This document shows positions 1 through 8,912 of a stretch of DNA of 48,039 nt, one piece after another; position 1 is the stretch's first letter, and every line of letters begins with the position of its first letter. Location of the stretch: contig JAIEQA010000021.1 in assembly GCA_019748095.1 (NCBI GenBank), positions 1 through 48,039 on the forward strand, in the 5' to 3' direction. A program made the position numbers and the translations under genes. The DNA is from Caulobacteraceae bacterium. Its GTDB lineage: Bacteria > Pseudomonadota > Alphaproteobacteria > Caulobacterales > Caulobacteraceae. A model generated the notes under the pieces. The model was given only the letters and a program-made list of their open reading frames with translations, searched no databases and was not told the origin of the DNA.

Positions 1-1293
1 CAACGACTGGCCGCAGTCGATCGCATCGCGGAAATCGGTCGCCGCCTGGGGCGCGCAGTTGGCGTAGGACCCGCGACGGTTGGCATAGGAGTTGTTGGCC
101 GAGGAGGTCGTCGGGAAGGTCTGGTAGCTGAAGGCCGTCGCGGTCCGGTTGCCGTTGGTGTTGTTGCGGTTCAGACCGACCGGGCCAAGCTGGTAGTTGG
201 TCGAGACCTGGGTCACTTCGGAATAGAGATTGTCGAAGCTGATCGTGGTGCGGTCATTCGGTCGCCACTGGAAGGCGAGGGTGGCGCCCAGACGTTCCTG
301 CTCGATCTCGCGATGCTGCAGCGAGGCCAGGGCGGGGATCCGGACCAGCGACTGGCGGTAGTTGTTGGGGCCGTAGAGCAGCTGATACGCCGCCGGGTCC
401 GAACCGATCAGATAGCCGAGTGCCTCCGGGTTGTTCACACGCGGAATGACCAGAGCCGGATTGACATTGGTCGGCAGGGCGAACCCCTGCGGGTCCCCGG
501 TCGCGGCGGCGGCCGCATTGTTGAATGTGGCTCCGCGGTAGGTGTATTCCGGCGCGCCGACCGCGCGGACATAGCTGTCCGAGACCTGGTTGCGCTCATT
601 GTAGGCGACCGATCCGAGGACGCCGATCTCGCCCATCCCGGTCTCCCAGCGCTTGGAGCCCAGCAGGGCTACGCGCGGGTTATGGGAGCCGCCGTTTTCA
701 TAATAGGCGTCCTGCAGCGACAGGGCGAAACGCTGGTCCCGGAAGTCGAAGGGCCGGCCGGAGATCAGATCGACCGTGGCCCCCAGACTGCCTTCGTCGG
801 TCTGGGCGTCAGCCGATTTCTGGACCCGCAGCGAGTTGAACAGCTCGGAGGCGAAGGTGTTGAACGAGAAGCCGCGGTCACGCCGCAGGGCCCCGTCGGC
901 GTTGCTGGCACCCGATGTCGAGAGGGTCTCCAGACCGTTGAGACGAACACGGGTGAAGTCGCCCCCCAGACCGCGGACCGAAATCTGGTTTCCCTCACCG
1001 TTCTCGCGGTCGATCGACACGCCCGGCAGGCGCTGCAGCGACTCGGCGAGATTGGCGTCGGGGAAGTCGGCAATATCCTCGGCGTTGATCACATCGACGA
1101 TGGTGTTGGAGCGCCGCTTTGCCACGAGGGCGCTGGCGAGCGAGCTGCGGATGCCGGTTACGACAACCTCGTCGACGGTATCCGCCTGTTGCGCGGGTGC
1201 CGTCTGGGCCAGTGCGGGTCCGGCCACGGCCGAGACGGCCAGGCACAGCGCAACCCGGGACACAGACCGCAAATAGGACGCGGATGTTCTCAT
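1..1293 (-). CDS. TonB-dependent receptor, N-terminal part (cut by window edge)
   Basis: Outer-membrane, energy-coupled transporter. Its 431 visible codons run off the left edge, so most of the beta-barrel is missing. The start at 1293 is preceded by AGGAGA at 1299-1304. The protein begins with a signal peptide (MRTSASYLRS...GPALAQ), followed by the TonB-box-like segment VDEVVVTGIRSSLASAL. The plug domain contains DFPDANLAESLQRLPGVSID and ISVRGLGGDFTRVRLNG. This pattern matches the Xanthomonas/Caulobacter-type receptor family (TIGR01782), whose members usually sit in carbohydrate utilisation loci. It is divergent from the GH43 and pectate lyase genes, so import of pectin-derived oligosaccharides is the likely role. 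The family is clear; the substrate is inferred from neighbours. Confidence 0.95.
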   Translation of the reverse strand, partial: MRTSASYLRSVSRVALCLAVSAVAGPALAQTAPAQQADTVDEVVVTGIRSSLASALVAKRRSNTIVDVINAEDIADFPDANLAESLQRLPGVSIDRENGEGNQISVRGLGGDFTRVRLNGLETLSTSGASNADGALRRDRGFSFNTFASELFNSLRVQKSADAQTDEGSLGATVDLISGRPFDFRDQRFALSLQDAYYENGGSHNPRVALLGSKRWETGMGEIGVLGSVAYNERNQVSDSYVRAVGAPEYTYRGATFNNAAAAATGDPQGFALPTNVNPALVIPRVNNPEALGYLIGSDPAAYQLLYGPNNYRQSLVRIPALASLQHREIEQERLGATLAFQWRPNDRTTISFDNLYSEVTQVSTNYQLGPVGLNRNNTNGNRTATAFSYQTFPTTSSANNSYANRRGSYANCAPQAATDFRDAIDCGQSL

Positions 1294-1384
1294 GGGATTC
1301 TCCTCAGCGTTTCCCTGTGCGGCGCGGCACCTCTGCTGGGCGCTCGACCGCACTTCCCCCCCGGCGAAAGCCGAGACAATCAAA

Positions 1385-1412
1385 AAGTATGACTATAAGA
1401 TTCGGCCGTCAA
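1385..1412 (-). promoter_or_regulatory. Possible sigma-70-type promoter of the TonB receptor
   Basis: Reading the minus strand, TTGACG (1412-1407) is followed after 16 bases by ATACTT (1390-1385). This lies in a locally A/T-rich stretch about 90 bases upstream of the receptor start. Match and spacing fit a housekeeping promoter, but two hexamers alone are weak evidence. Confidence 0.35.
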
Positions 1413-1419
1413 ACCTTTT

Positions 1420-1433
1420 TGTCACCGGTGTCA
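1420..1433. promoter_or_regulatory. Imperfect palindrome in the receptor/GH43 divergent region
   Basis: TGTCACCGGTGTCA has a perfect 8-bp core (CACCGGTG) and near-symmetric flanks. It sits just upstream of the -35-like element of the receptor promoter and 34 bases before the GH43 start. A related half (GTCCGGTG) follows at about 1438-1445. It could be an operator for the local FCD regulator, but no binding motif is known to me for that protein. Confidence 0.3.
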
Positions 1434-1467
1434 TTTTGTCCGGTGCCAGGCATGAAGGAGCGTTCGC

Positions 1468-2694
1468 ATGCAGGATCCCACCCGTCGGTCCTGGGTTTTC
1501 GGCTCCCTGGCCCTCGCCGCGCCGGTCGGCCCCTCCCCGCTCCAGCCCGGGTCTCTCGATGATTCCGGCCGCCTGATTCCGACGCCCGTGCCGAACCCCT
1601 ATCCCTATCGCGGCATCAGCGGCCCGGGCGTGGCGGCAACCGCCGGGAGTGCTCGCGGAGGGTGGATGTCGGGTCTCCCGGGTGTGCGATACAGCGGCGC
1701 GCAGGCCATGCCCTGGCCGACCCTGGCCTGGGGCGAGGCCGCGACGGGGTCGGCGGTGGACAAAGGGCTTCTGCCCCGCATCCGGCCGCTGCTGGAGCTG
1801 CATCTGAGGGATACCCAGATCTGCATCGGGGGCGATGGGGCCTACTATATGACCGGATCGACGGGCGACAACATCTGGGCCTTCAACGACGGGATCGAAC
1901 TCTGGCGCTCGGTCGATCTGGTCGACTGGCACTATCTGGGACTGGTCTGGAGTCTGGACCGCGAAGGTGGATGGGCCGCCCGCTGGCGCGCGCGACGCGG
2001 GGTGCCGTTCCGGGCGATCTGGGCTCCGGAGGTTCACTACATCAATGACAATTACTACTTGTGTTTCAGCGTCAGTCGCGCCGGACTGGGCATCCTGCGC
2101 AGCACCACCGGACGCCCCGAGGGGCCTTACGAGTACGCGTTCTCGCCGGACGCCCATCTGAGGCGCGGGATCGACGCGACCCTGTTCCAGGACGACGACG
2201 GCGCGGTCTGGCTGACCTATGGCTCGGCCGACGAGATCGTCCGGCTGAAGGACGATCTGAGCGGCTACGCCGGCGACTGGCAGAGGATCGCGTTCGAGCC
2301 GACCGACTGTCCGGTGGCGCGTGACCGCGCCCGGTGTCTGCGCGGGGAGAACACCCTGGGCTACGAAGGTGCGACAATGTTCAGAAAGGATGGCCTCTAT
2401 TACCTGGGGGCTGTCGGCAATGTCGAAGGCCGCTACTCCTTCGTGTTCGCCGTGTCCGAGACGCTTCACGGACCCTACCGGATGCGCCACGAGGCCGCCC
2501 CCTGCGCCGGGGGCGGGAATGTGTTTCGCGACAGGGATGGGCTGTGGTGGTCGACCTTCTTCGGCAATGATGAGCAGAGCCATTTCCGCGAGAAGCCGGG
2601 CCTGCTTCGGGTCGATTTTGACGGCGACGGCCGGATCGTCACGTCGCCCGACCAGCCCTTCGCCGTGCCCGCCGCATCGGAGACCGTGACGTGA
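1468..2694 (+). CDS. GH43-family glycoside hydrolase (arabinanase/xylosidase-like), exported
   Basis: Five-bladed beta-propeller glycosidase of 408 aa, probably acting on arabinan, xylan or galactan side chains of pectin. The start at 1468 has AGGAG at 1456-1460. The N-terminus (TRRSWVFGSLALAA) looks like a Tat-type export signal. Family positions can be placed: Asp115 in LRDTQI (base), Asp236 in RGIDATLFQDDDG (pKa modulator) and Glu300 in LGYEGATMFRKDGLYYL (acid). The usual D-P after the base is D-T here, and the usual I-D-P is I-D-A, so substrate specificity may be unusual. Its stop overlaps the next start by four bases (GTGA), indicating an operon with the pectate lyase. GH43 assignment is secure; substrate is not. 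Confidence 0.88.
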   Translation: MQDPTRRSWVFGSLALAAPVGPSPLQPGSLDDSGRLIPTPVPNPYPYRGISGPGVAATAGSARGGWMSGLPGVRYSGAQAMPWPTLAWGEAATGSAVDKGLLPRIRPLLELHLRDTQICIGGDGAYYMTGSTGDNIWAFNDGIELWRSVDLVDWHYLGLVWSLDREGGWAARWRARRGVPFRAIWAPEVHYINDNYYLCFSVSRAGLGILRSTTGRPEGPYEYAFSPDAHLRRGIDATLFQDDDGAVWLTYGSADEIVRLKDDLSGYAGDWQRIAFEPTDCPVARDRARCLRGENTLGYEGATMFRKDGLYYLGAVGNVEGRYSFVFAVSETLHGPYRMRHEAAPCAGGGNVFRDRDGLWWSTFFGNDEQSHFREKPGLLRVDFDGDGRIVTSPDQPFAVPAASETVT

Positions 2695-3998
2695 TCGATC
2701 GACGCCAGATGGTGGTTTCAACCGCCGGCCTGGCCGCGCTGGGATGCGCCGGCTGGAGCCGTCCGCAAGCCGAGACCTTTCCCGGAGCCATGGGCTGGGC
2801 GCGGACGACGCCGGGGGGACGCAACGGGGTCGTTCTGCGTGTGACGCATCTGGGGAGCTCCGGTGAAGGCTCACTGCGCGCAGCGCTTGAAGCCCCCGTT
2901 CCCCGGATCATCGTGTTCGAGGTCGGCGGTGTGATCGACCTTGAAGGGCGCAGCATCACGGTTTCCCATCCCTTCGTGACCGTCGCCGGACAGACCGCGC
3001 CCGAGCCGGGGATCACCCTGATCCGGGGCGGGCTCAGCCTGCGGTCCCACGATATTGTCATTCGCCATATCCGGGTCCGGCCGGGAGCCAACGGCGCGGC
3101 TCCCCGCAGCGGCTGGGAGGTCGACGGCCTCGCCACCAGCGCCGCCCACGATGTGATTGTGGACCAGTGCTCGTTCAGCTGGGCCACCGACGAGAACCTG
3201 TCGGCGTCCGGACCCCGCTTCGAAGGCGGCGACACCGTGGAGGCCTGGCGGCAGCATACCTCGCGCCGCATCACCTTCAGCCGCAATATCGTGGCGGAGG
3301 GTCTGTCGAACTCCAGCCACGCCAAGGGTGAGCACAGCAAGGGCAGCCTGATCCACGACAATGCGACGGACATCCTGATCGTCGGCAACCTGTATGCGCA
3401 CAACCACGAACGGAACCAGCTGTTCAAGGGAGGCGCCCATGCCGTGAGCGCCAACAACTGGATCTACGACCCGGGCAACCGGTGCATGCACTATGGACTG
3501 AACGCCCCGGAATGGGAGGGCCGCCCGTGGGAGATCGGCCAACTGACAATTGTCGGAAATGTCACAACCGGCGGGGCCTCGACCCGTCGCGACCTGCCCT
3601 TTTTCCTGGCGGAGTCACAGGGCGATGTGGCGGTGTTCCTGCACGATAATCCGGCCTTTCACGCCGATGGGCGGCCAATGCAGGAGACCGCCGTTCAGTC
3701 AGATCGCGACCTCAGGATCATCCGCCTGGCTGAACCGCAGCAGTGGCCGCCGGGGTTCGAGGCGAGGCCGTCCGGCGAGGTCGTCGCCCGGGTCAAGGCC
3801 GAAGCGGGTGCCCGGCCCTGGGCGCGGGATTCCGTGGACCAGCGCATCCTGGCCCAGGCGCGTGACGGGACCGGACGGATCATTGACGACGAGCGGGAGG
3901 TCGGCGGCTACCCGCAGGCTCCGCAAACCCGCCGCCGCTTCGTCGAGGCCGAGTGGGACATGACGACCATGACCCGCAGGGACGGAAGACCGACCTGA
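2691..3998 (+). CDS. Pectate lyase-like protein (PL1-type parallel beta-helix), exported
   Basis: 435 aa, GTG start overlapping the stop of the preceding GH43 gene. It opens with a twin-arginine type leader (DRRQMVVSTAGLAALGCAG); a lipoprotein cleavage at the Cys is possible but the lipobox is not canonical. The body shows the PL1-like order: a GSLRAALE motif near residue 64, a VRPGANG turn, then DVIVDQCSFSWATDENLS, where family members bind calcium and substrate. SNSSHAKGEHSKGSLIHDNA and the coil NNWIYDPGNRCMHYG follow. Enzymes of this type cleave de-esterified polygalacturonan by beta-elimination in the periplasm or outside the cell. It ends 16 bases from the convergent GH43 gene. Confidence 0.9.
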   Translation: MIDRRQMVVSTAGLAALGCAGWSRPQAETFPGAMGWARTTPGGRNGVVLRVTHLGSSGEGSLRAALEAPVPRIIVFEVGGVIDLEGRSITVSHPFVTVAGQTAPEPGITLIRGGLSLRSHDIVIRHIRVRPGANGAAPRSGWEVDGLATSAAHDVIVDQCSFSWATDENLSASGPRFEGGDTVEAWRQHTSRRITFSRNIVAEGLSNSSHAKGEHSKGSLIHDNATDILIVGNLYAHNHERNQLFKGGAHAVSANNWIYDPGNRCMHYGLNAPEWEGRPWEIGQLTIVGNVTTGGASTRRDLPFFLAESQGDVAVFLHDNPAFHADGRPMQETAVQSDRDLRIIRLAEPQQWPPGFEARPSGEVVARVKAEAGARPWARDSVDQRILAQARDGTGRIIDDEREVGGYPQAPQTRRRFVEAEWDMTTMTRRDGRPT

Positions 3999-4014
3999 CC
4001 CTGCGGGTCCCGTA

Positions 4015-5637
4015 TCACAACGCCCGATACCTGAAGTTCCGGAACCGCGCCTCGCCCTCCCCGGCCGCATAGATCGCCGGCCGCAGCATCATGAAGCCAC
4101 CGCGAACGTTCTGGTTATAGCCCGAGACCTCCATGCCCCGGTCGAACCGCTTCCACGTCACCCCATCACTGGATGTGTCAAAATAGACGTTCTGGAAGGC
4201 GTTGGTCAGCCGCAGTTGCATGCGGGTTCCATAATCGTGGCCCGGACGTCCGCGCTCGATGCCGTACTGGTGGGTCACGAACCGGGTCGGGTCAAAGCCG
4301 AGACCGGCATAGAGCTGGCGATCATAGAACAGGATCAGCCCGGCCACCGTCCCCGGATCGATCTCGATGTCGCACTCCAGCACATAGGCCTGATCCCCCT
4401 GGACGAACGTCAAGGGCGAACAGTTGGACGGGGCCGTGCCCTTGGCCCGCATGTGGAGAACGCCATCGGCGCGACGCAGACGCGCCTTCTCGTCCGGTTG
4501 CGGGTCGTAGAAACTCCACTGAATGCCGAACTTGTCGCTCGAGAAATCGTCCGACAGGGCCATGCCGTGCGGGACCGCCTCCCCGCCCGCCGGCATCGGC
4601 AGGGGACTGGCCAGATCGCCGCCGAGGGCCCGGAACCAGCCATCCTCCGTCCATTCGATCGGATCGAGCAGGGTCTGCCGGCCGAGACTCCAGTAGGCGT
4701 TCTCATAGCCGTGATAGACCATGTACCAGTCACCCGCCGGCCCCTCGACCAGGGTCGCATGCCCGCGCGACCACCATTTTTCGGCCCCTGAAACCGTGCG
4801 AACGATCGGATTGTGGGGGCAGTTCTCCCACGGCCCATGGATCGACTTCGATCGCGCCGCGATCACCATATGTCCGGTCGGCGGCCCGGCAGTGCCCCCC
4901 ACTGCCGTGATCATGTAGAAATACTCCCCGCGCTTCATCAGCTTGGGGCCTTCGGGGGCAAAGCCTTCGACGATCCAGTCGTCCCGATAGCGCCACGGAT
5001 CGTAGACGTGCTCCAGCTCGCCGTCCGTCGCCAGACCATCGTCGGTCAGCTTGACCCGGTCGCCGCCGCTCATGAACAGATAGCGTTTGCCGTCCTCGCC
5101 GACCATGTGGCCGGGATCGATGCGGTTGGGCAGTTTCAGGTCGATCGGTTCTGACCACGGCCCCGCGATATTGTCCGCCCAGATCACATAGCTGGACCGG
5201 TAGTCGGGGAAGCGGGCGGGAATATAGACGTAGTAGCGGCCCTCGTGCTTGCACAGTTCCGGGGCCCAGACCGAGCCGATATTGGTCGTCAGGGCCGCGA
5301 CCACCGGCTGCCAGTTCACCAGATCCCGCGAATGCCAGATATGGATGCCCGGCACGGATTCAAACGACGAGAACGTCATGTAGTAGTCGGCGCCGTCCTT
5401 CAGGATCGACGGATCGGGGCGATCGCCCGACATGATCGGGTTCAGGAAGGTCCCGTTGCCGAGATCGGCCTTGCGCTGGTTCTCGATGCCCCGGGCCCAC
5501 CGCAGATGAGCCCATTCCCGCCCCAGGGGCGCGGCCTCCTCGTTGGTCTGGGCCAGCACAGACCGCCCGGGCAGGGCGGCAAGGGCGACGCCGCCGAGCA
5601 GGCTGGACAAGGCAGTGCGACGGTTGATGGACGACAT
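4015..5637 (-). CDS. GH43 glycoside hydrolase with C-terminal beta-sandwich, Tat-exported
   Basis: 540 aa from the ATG at 5637. A longer frame exists, but this start gives a classic Tat signal (NRRTALSSLLGGVALAALPG, cleavage after VLA) and has GAGG just upstream. Catalytic residues: Asp75 in GDRPDPSILKDGADYY (base), Asp174 in NRIDPGHMV (pKa modulator) and Glu229 in APEGPKLMKRGEYFY (acid). These fit a beta-xylosidase/alpha-arabinofuranosidase. After about residue 350 a second domain resembles the concanavalin-like C-terminal domain of beta-xylosidases (SDDFSSDKFGIQWSFYDPQP...). It is transcribed away from the DUF6298-like gene across a shared AT-rich promoter region and probably removes side-chain sugars. 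Confidence 0.92.
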   Translation of the reverse strand: MSSINRRTALSSLLGGVALAALPGRSVLAQTNEEAAPLGREWAHLRWARGIENQRKADLGNGTFLNPIMSGDRPDPSILKDGADYYMTFSSFESVPGIHIWHSRDLVNWQPVVAALTTNIGSVWAPELCKHEGRYYVYIPARFPDYRSSYVIWADNIAGPWSEPIDLKLPNRIDPGHMVGEDGKRYLFMSGGDRVKLTDDGLATDGELEHVYDPWRYRDDWIVEGFAPEGPKLMKRGEYFYMITAVGGTAGPPTGHMVIAARSKSIHGPWENCPHNPIVRTVSGAEKWWSRGHATLVEGPAGDWYMVYHGYENAYWSLGRQTLLDPIEWTEDGWFRALGGDLASPLPMPAGGEAVPHGMALSDDFSSDKFGIQWSFYDPQPDEKARLRRADGVLHMRAKGTAPSNCSPLTFVQGDQAYVLECDIEIDPGTVAGLILFYDRQLYAGLGFDPTRFVTHQYGIERGRPGHDYGTRMQLRLTNAFQNVYFDTSSDGVTWKRFDRGMEVSGYNQNVRGGFMMLRPAIYAAGEGEARFRNFRYRAL

Positions 5638-5831
5638 GTCAGACCTCGGGGGGTGGGGACGCGAGCGCGTGGGAGAGAACGGCCGAGGCTCGGCCAGCGG
5701 GGCAGGAACCATCACCATGGAGGCGTCTTCCGCTCCGCGACCGGCTGGTCGAGAGCGGCTTGCATCCCCCATGATCGATGAATACGAGACGATATAATAA
5801 TATTTTTGGCGCGCGATCTAGGGGGCGGTGC
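5638..5831. promoter_or_regulatory. Divergent promoter region with TATAAT element
   Basis: This 194-base gap separates two divergent pectin-locus genes. A short AT-rich island at about 5790-5812 contains TATAAT (5793-5798) on the plus strand and a TATTAT-like element on the minus strand, so it may serve both genes. I could not find a well-spaced -35. AGGGGG at 5820-5825 is the ribosome site of the downstream gene. Confidence 0.4.
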
Positions 5832-8800
5832 ATGAGGGTTTGGGGACCGGTGGCCGCCCTGATCTGTCTGTTGGCGACGTCGGTTCAGGCCCGGTCCCCG
5901 GACCCGCTGGCGAGCTGGCGGCTTCCCCCGATCGACTTCTCCCACGCGGGCTATGGCGGCGGCGGGGTTCACCTGCCCCGCCGGCCCGCCACGGTCGTGG
6001 TGTCACCCGGCCCGGGGGACGATACGGACCGGCTTATGGCGGCGGTGCGGCGCATCGAGCGTCTGGCCCCCGATGAGGCCGGCCATCGCGGCGTCGTCCA
6101 GCTGGATGCGGGCGAGTATCAGATCGCCGGCCAGATCCGGGTGGCCGCCGGAGGGGTGGTGTTGCGCGGTGCCGGGAGCGGTGCCGCCGGGACCCGTCTG
6201 GTCGCTACAGGCCGGGACCGGCGCGCCCTGATCCGCATCGACCCGCCTTCACGCCAGCCTTCGACGCAGGGGACGCCCCGGTCCGTCACCGGGATCGCCC
6301 CCGTCGGCGCGCTGACCGTCCAACTGGACGACACGACGGGATTGAGCGTCGGGCAATCCGTCGTCGTCAGACGCCCCAGTACAGCCGGATGGATCGCCAG
6401 CCTGGGCATGGATGCCTTCATCGGCTGGAGACCGGAATCGCGTCTGAACTGGGCACCGGGCTCGCGCGATATCGTCTGGGATCGCCGGATCAACGCCGTC
6501 TCCGACGACAGCGTGACCCTCGATGCCCCGCTTACGATGGCGATCGGTGGCACCGACGGCGAGGCCGTCCTGGTTGAGGGGGCGTCGGCGAGCCGGCTCC
6601 GCGAGATCGGGGTGGAGCATCTGCAGCTGATCTCGCAGTCCGACCCCGAACGGCCCATGGATGAGGACCACAGCTGGTTCGCCGTTTCCATCGACGCCAC
6701 CGAGGACGGCTGGGTCCGGGACGTCGTGGCCGAAGGCTTCGTCAGCTCGGTGGTGGACCTCGGCGCGACCAGCCGCCGGATCACGGTCCAGGACGTCTCG
6801 GCCGCCAACCCGGTGTCCGAAATGGGCGGCCTGCGTCGGCGGGTCTTCTATTCTGCCGGCCAGCAGACGCTCTTTGTCCGCTGCAGCAGCCGCGACGGCA
6901 TCCACGACTTCGGCCTGGGTCATACCGCGGCGGGTCCGAATGTGTTTCTGGACTGCGAGGCGGTCGATGCGCACGGCGACAGCGGCACTCTGGAGAGCTG
7001 GGCGTCGGGGGCCCTGTTCGACGGGGTCAAGGTGCGCGGGAATGCACTCAACCTGACCCACCGGGGCCGCGACGGTCAGGGGGTCGGCTGGTCAGCGGCC
7101 CATTCTGTCCTCTGGAACTGCGAAGCCACCGACGTCGAGGTCCGCAACCCTCCGGGCGCGCCGAACGCCGCGATCGGCTGTCGGGGCGAACTGAGCGGCG
7201 ACGGGGCGCTGGAGGACCCTCGCGTTCAACCCGGCCGTGACTTTCACCGGGCCCAACCGCAGTCACCCGCGAGTCTCTACCGCGCGCAGCTGGTGGCGCG
7301 TCTTGGCGTGGAAGCCCTGTCCGCGCTCGAACCGACAGACGTCCCGCCTGTGCCGGCCGCTACGCCACGGCTGTCCGAGGCCGATGTGGCGGCGTGGCTC
7401 GCCGACACACGCGGTCCGGTCGAGAGATACCCGCTGACACTGCAGGGTGGCCGGTTCCTGATCGACGGCCGGCCGGCCCTGCAACGCCGGATCGGCTTTT
7501 CGTTCTTCCAGGCCCAGATGGTCCCCGCCCTGGCCCCCGCTTTCGGGCCGGCCCTGACCCGGTTCGCGCCGGGACTGGAAGGCACCGGCCTGACGGATGA
7601 TCTGGAACAGCTGGCCGGCAGCCTGACCACGGGCGACTATGTCGTGCACAACTACGGCCTCTGGTATGATCGCCGGCGCGTGGATCACGATTTCTACGGC
7701 TCGCCTGACCACCGCTCGGGCGAGGTATGGGGCCCCTTCATGGAGGTGCCCTGGGCCAGAAGCGGTCGGGGCCGGGCCTGGGATGGCTTGAGCAAATACG
7801 ACCTCACCCGCTTCAATCCGTGGTTCTTCGATCGGCTCGCGGCGTTTGCGGATCAGGCCGAGCGCCGGGGCGTGGTCCTGTTTCACAGGGTCTATATGCA
7901 GCACTGGCTGCTGGAGAGCCGGTCGCACTATGTCGATTTCCCCTGGCGGCCCGTGAATACGCTCCAGGCGACGGGTATGCCCGCAGAGGTTCCGGCGGCC
8001 GAAGCCTTCTGGGACGTGTCCGATCCGGTCAGGCGCGATCTTCACCGGCTCTATATCCGCCATACGCTGGACGCCCTGAAGGGCCGCACCAATGTCATCT
8101 ACGGGCTCGACCCGGAATACACCGGTCCGCTGGCCTTCGTGCAGTTCTGGCTGGACACGATCGCGGAGTGGCAGGATGAGACAGGACAGTCGGTCCATGT
8201 CGCGCTCGAAGTCCCCAAGGATCAGATGGACGCCCTGCTGGATGACCCCGCCCGCTCCGCCCTGATCGACGCGATCGGCTTTCACCATTGGGTCTACCGA
8301 CCGGACGGTGCCCTGTTTGCGATCCGCGGCGGTCTGAACCGGGCTCCGCGCCAGCAGGTCGACGCCATCGCCACCCCGGCCGAGCTGGCGGGTCAGCAGG
8401 ATCCCGCCGCCGTGCGCCGCGCCCTGTGGCGATCGACGCCCGCCATGCGCTACCGCGCCTACCGCGAGTACCGGGACCGCAATCCGGACCTCGCCCTGAT
8501 CGGCGTGGAGGACGGTTTTCCGGACCTCAGCCGCGCCATCGAAACCGGATGGTCGGCGGCCTTCAGGGCCACGCTCCGGCCCGGATCGCCCCTTCTGGAG
8601 GCGACCGGAACGGCATGGGCGATGTCCGCGCCCGGGGGCTGCGTGATGGTGTTCAGTATGGACGGAGCCGCCGTCGATCTGGACCGACCCCTCGCCGGGG
8701 GCGCGACGGTTGACTGGATCGGCCAGGGCAGTGTTCCTGTGACCACGACCCTCCCGCCCGGAGCCACGCATCTGACACCTCCCCCTCCCCTGGCCAATGA

Positions 8801-8861
8801 ACCCTGGACGGTCGTCCTCGCCCCCGCGATAAATCGGCGAGCGCCGGGCTGCAGACCCTGA
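5832..8861 (+). CDS. Large exported beta-helix protein with DUF6298-like C-terminal region
   Basis: 1009 aa from the ATG at 5832, chosen over an in-frame ATG at 5778 because it gives a clean signal peptide (MRVWGPVAALICLLATSVQA) with AGGGGG in front. The mature N-terminus carries DFSHAGYGGGGVHLP, typical of pectate-lyase-superfamily proteins. A right-handed beta-helix follows to about residue 440 (VVQLDAGEYQIAGQIRV, VVLRGAGSG, RRVFYSAGQQTLFVRCSSRDG). The second half (from RYPLTLQGGRFLIDGRPALQ) resembles the DUF6298 region found in Bacteroidetes and proteobacterial polysaccharide loci. It has barrel-like segments such as NVIYGLDPEYTGPLAFVQFW. Substrate is unknown; a complex pectin such as rhamnogalacturonan is a reasonable guess. 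Family label is from memory of sequence style. Confidence 0.8.
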   Translation: MRVWGPVAALICLLATSVQARSPDPLASWRLPPIDFSHAGYGGGGVHLPRRPATVVVSPGPGDDTDRLMAAVRRIERLAPDEAGHRGVVQLDAGEYQIAGQIRVAAGGVVLRGAGSGAAGTRLVATGRDRRALIRIDPPSRQPSTQGTPRSVTGIAPVGALTVQLDDTTGLSVGQSVVVRRPSTAGWIASLGMDAFIGWRPESRLNWAPGSRDIVWDRRINAVSDDSVTLDAPLTMAIGGTDGEAVLVEGASASRLREIGVEHLQLISQSDPERPMDEDHSWFAVSIDATEDGWVRDVVAEGFVSSVVDLGATSRRITVQDVSAANPVSEMGGLRRRVFYSAGQQTLFVRCSSRDGIHDFGLGHTAAGPNVFLDCEAVDAHGDSGTLESWASGALFDGVKVRGNALNLTHRGRDGQGVGWSAAHSVLWNCEATDVEVRNPPGAPNAAIGCRGELSGDGALEDPRVQPGRDFHRAQPQSPASLYRAQLVARLGVEALSALEPTDVPPVPAATPRLSEADVAAWLADTRGPVERYPLTLQGGRFLIDGRPALQRRIGFSFFQAQMVPALAPAFGPALTRFAPGLEGTGLTDDLEQLAGSLTTGDYVVHNYGLWYDRRRVDHDFYGSPDHRSGEVWGPFMEVPWARSGRGRAWDGLSKYDLTRFNPWFFDRLAAFADQAERRGVVLFHRVYMQHWLLESRSHYVDFPWRPVNTLQATGMPAEVPAAEAFWDVSDPVRRDLHRLYIRHTLDALKGRTNVIYGLDPEYTGPLAFVQFWLDTIAEWQDETGQSVHVALEVPKDQMDALLDDPARSALIDAIGFHHWVYRPDGALFAIRGGLNRAPRQQVDAIATPAELAGQQDPAAVRRALWRSTPAMRYRAYREYRDRNPDLALIGVEDGFPDLSRAIETGWSAAFRATLRPGSPLLEATGTAWAMSAPGGCVMVFSMDGAAVDLDRPLAGGATVDWIGQGSVPVTTTLPPGATHLTPPPPLANEPWTVVLAPAINRRAPGCRP

Positions 8862-8912
8862 CCCATCGAGGCTGCCTGGCGGCCGCCAACCCATCCGTTC
8901 CGGAGACGATCC

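Noticed and set aside
1393..2874. Long open frame antisense to the GH43 gene
   Set aside because: No family resemblance and repetitive GC-driven composition; the plus strand encodes a clear GH43.
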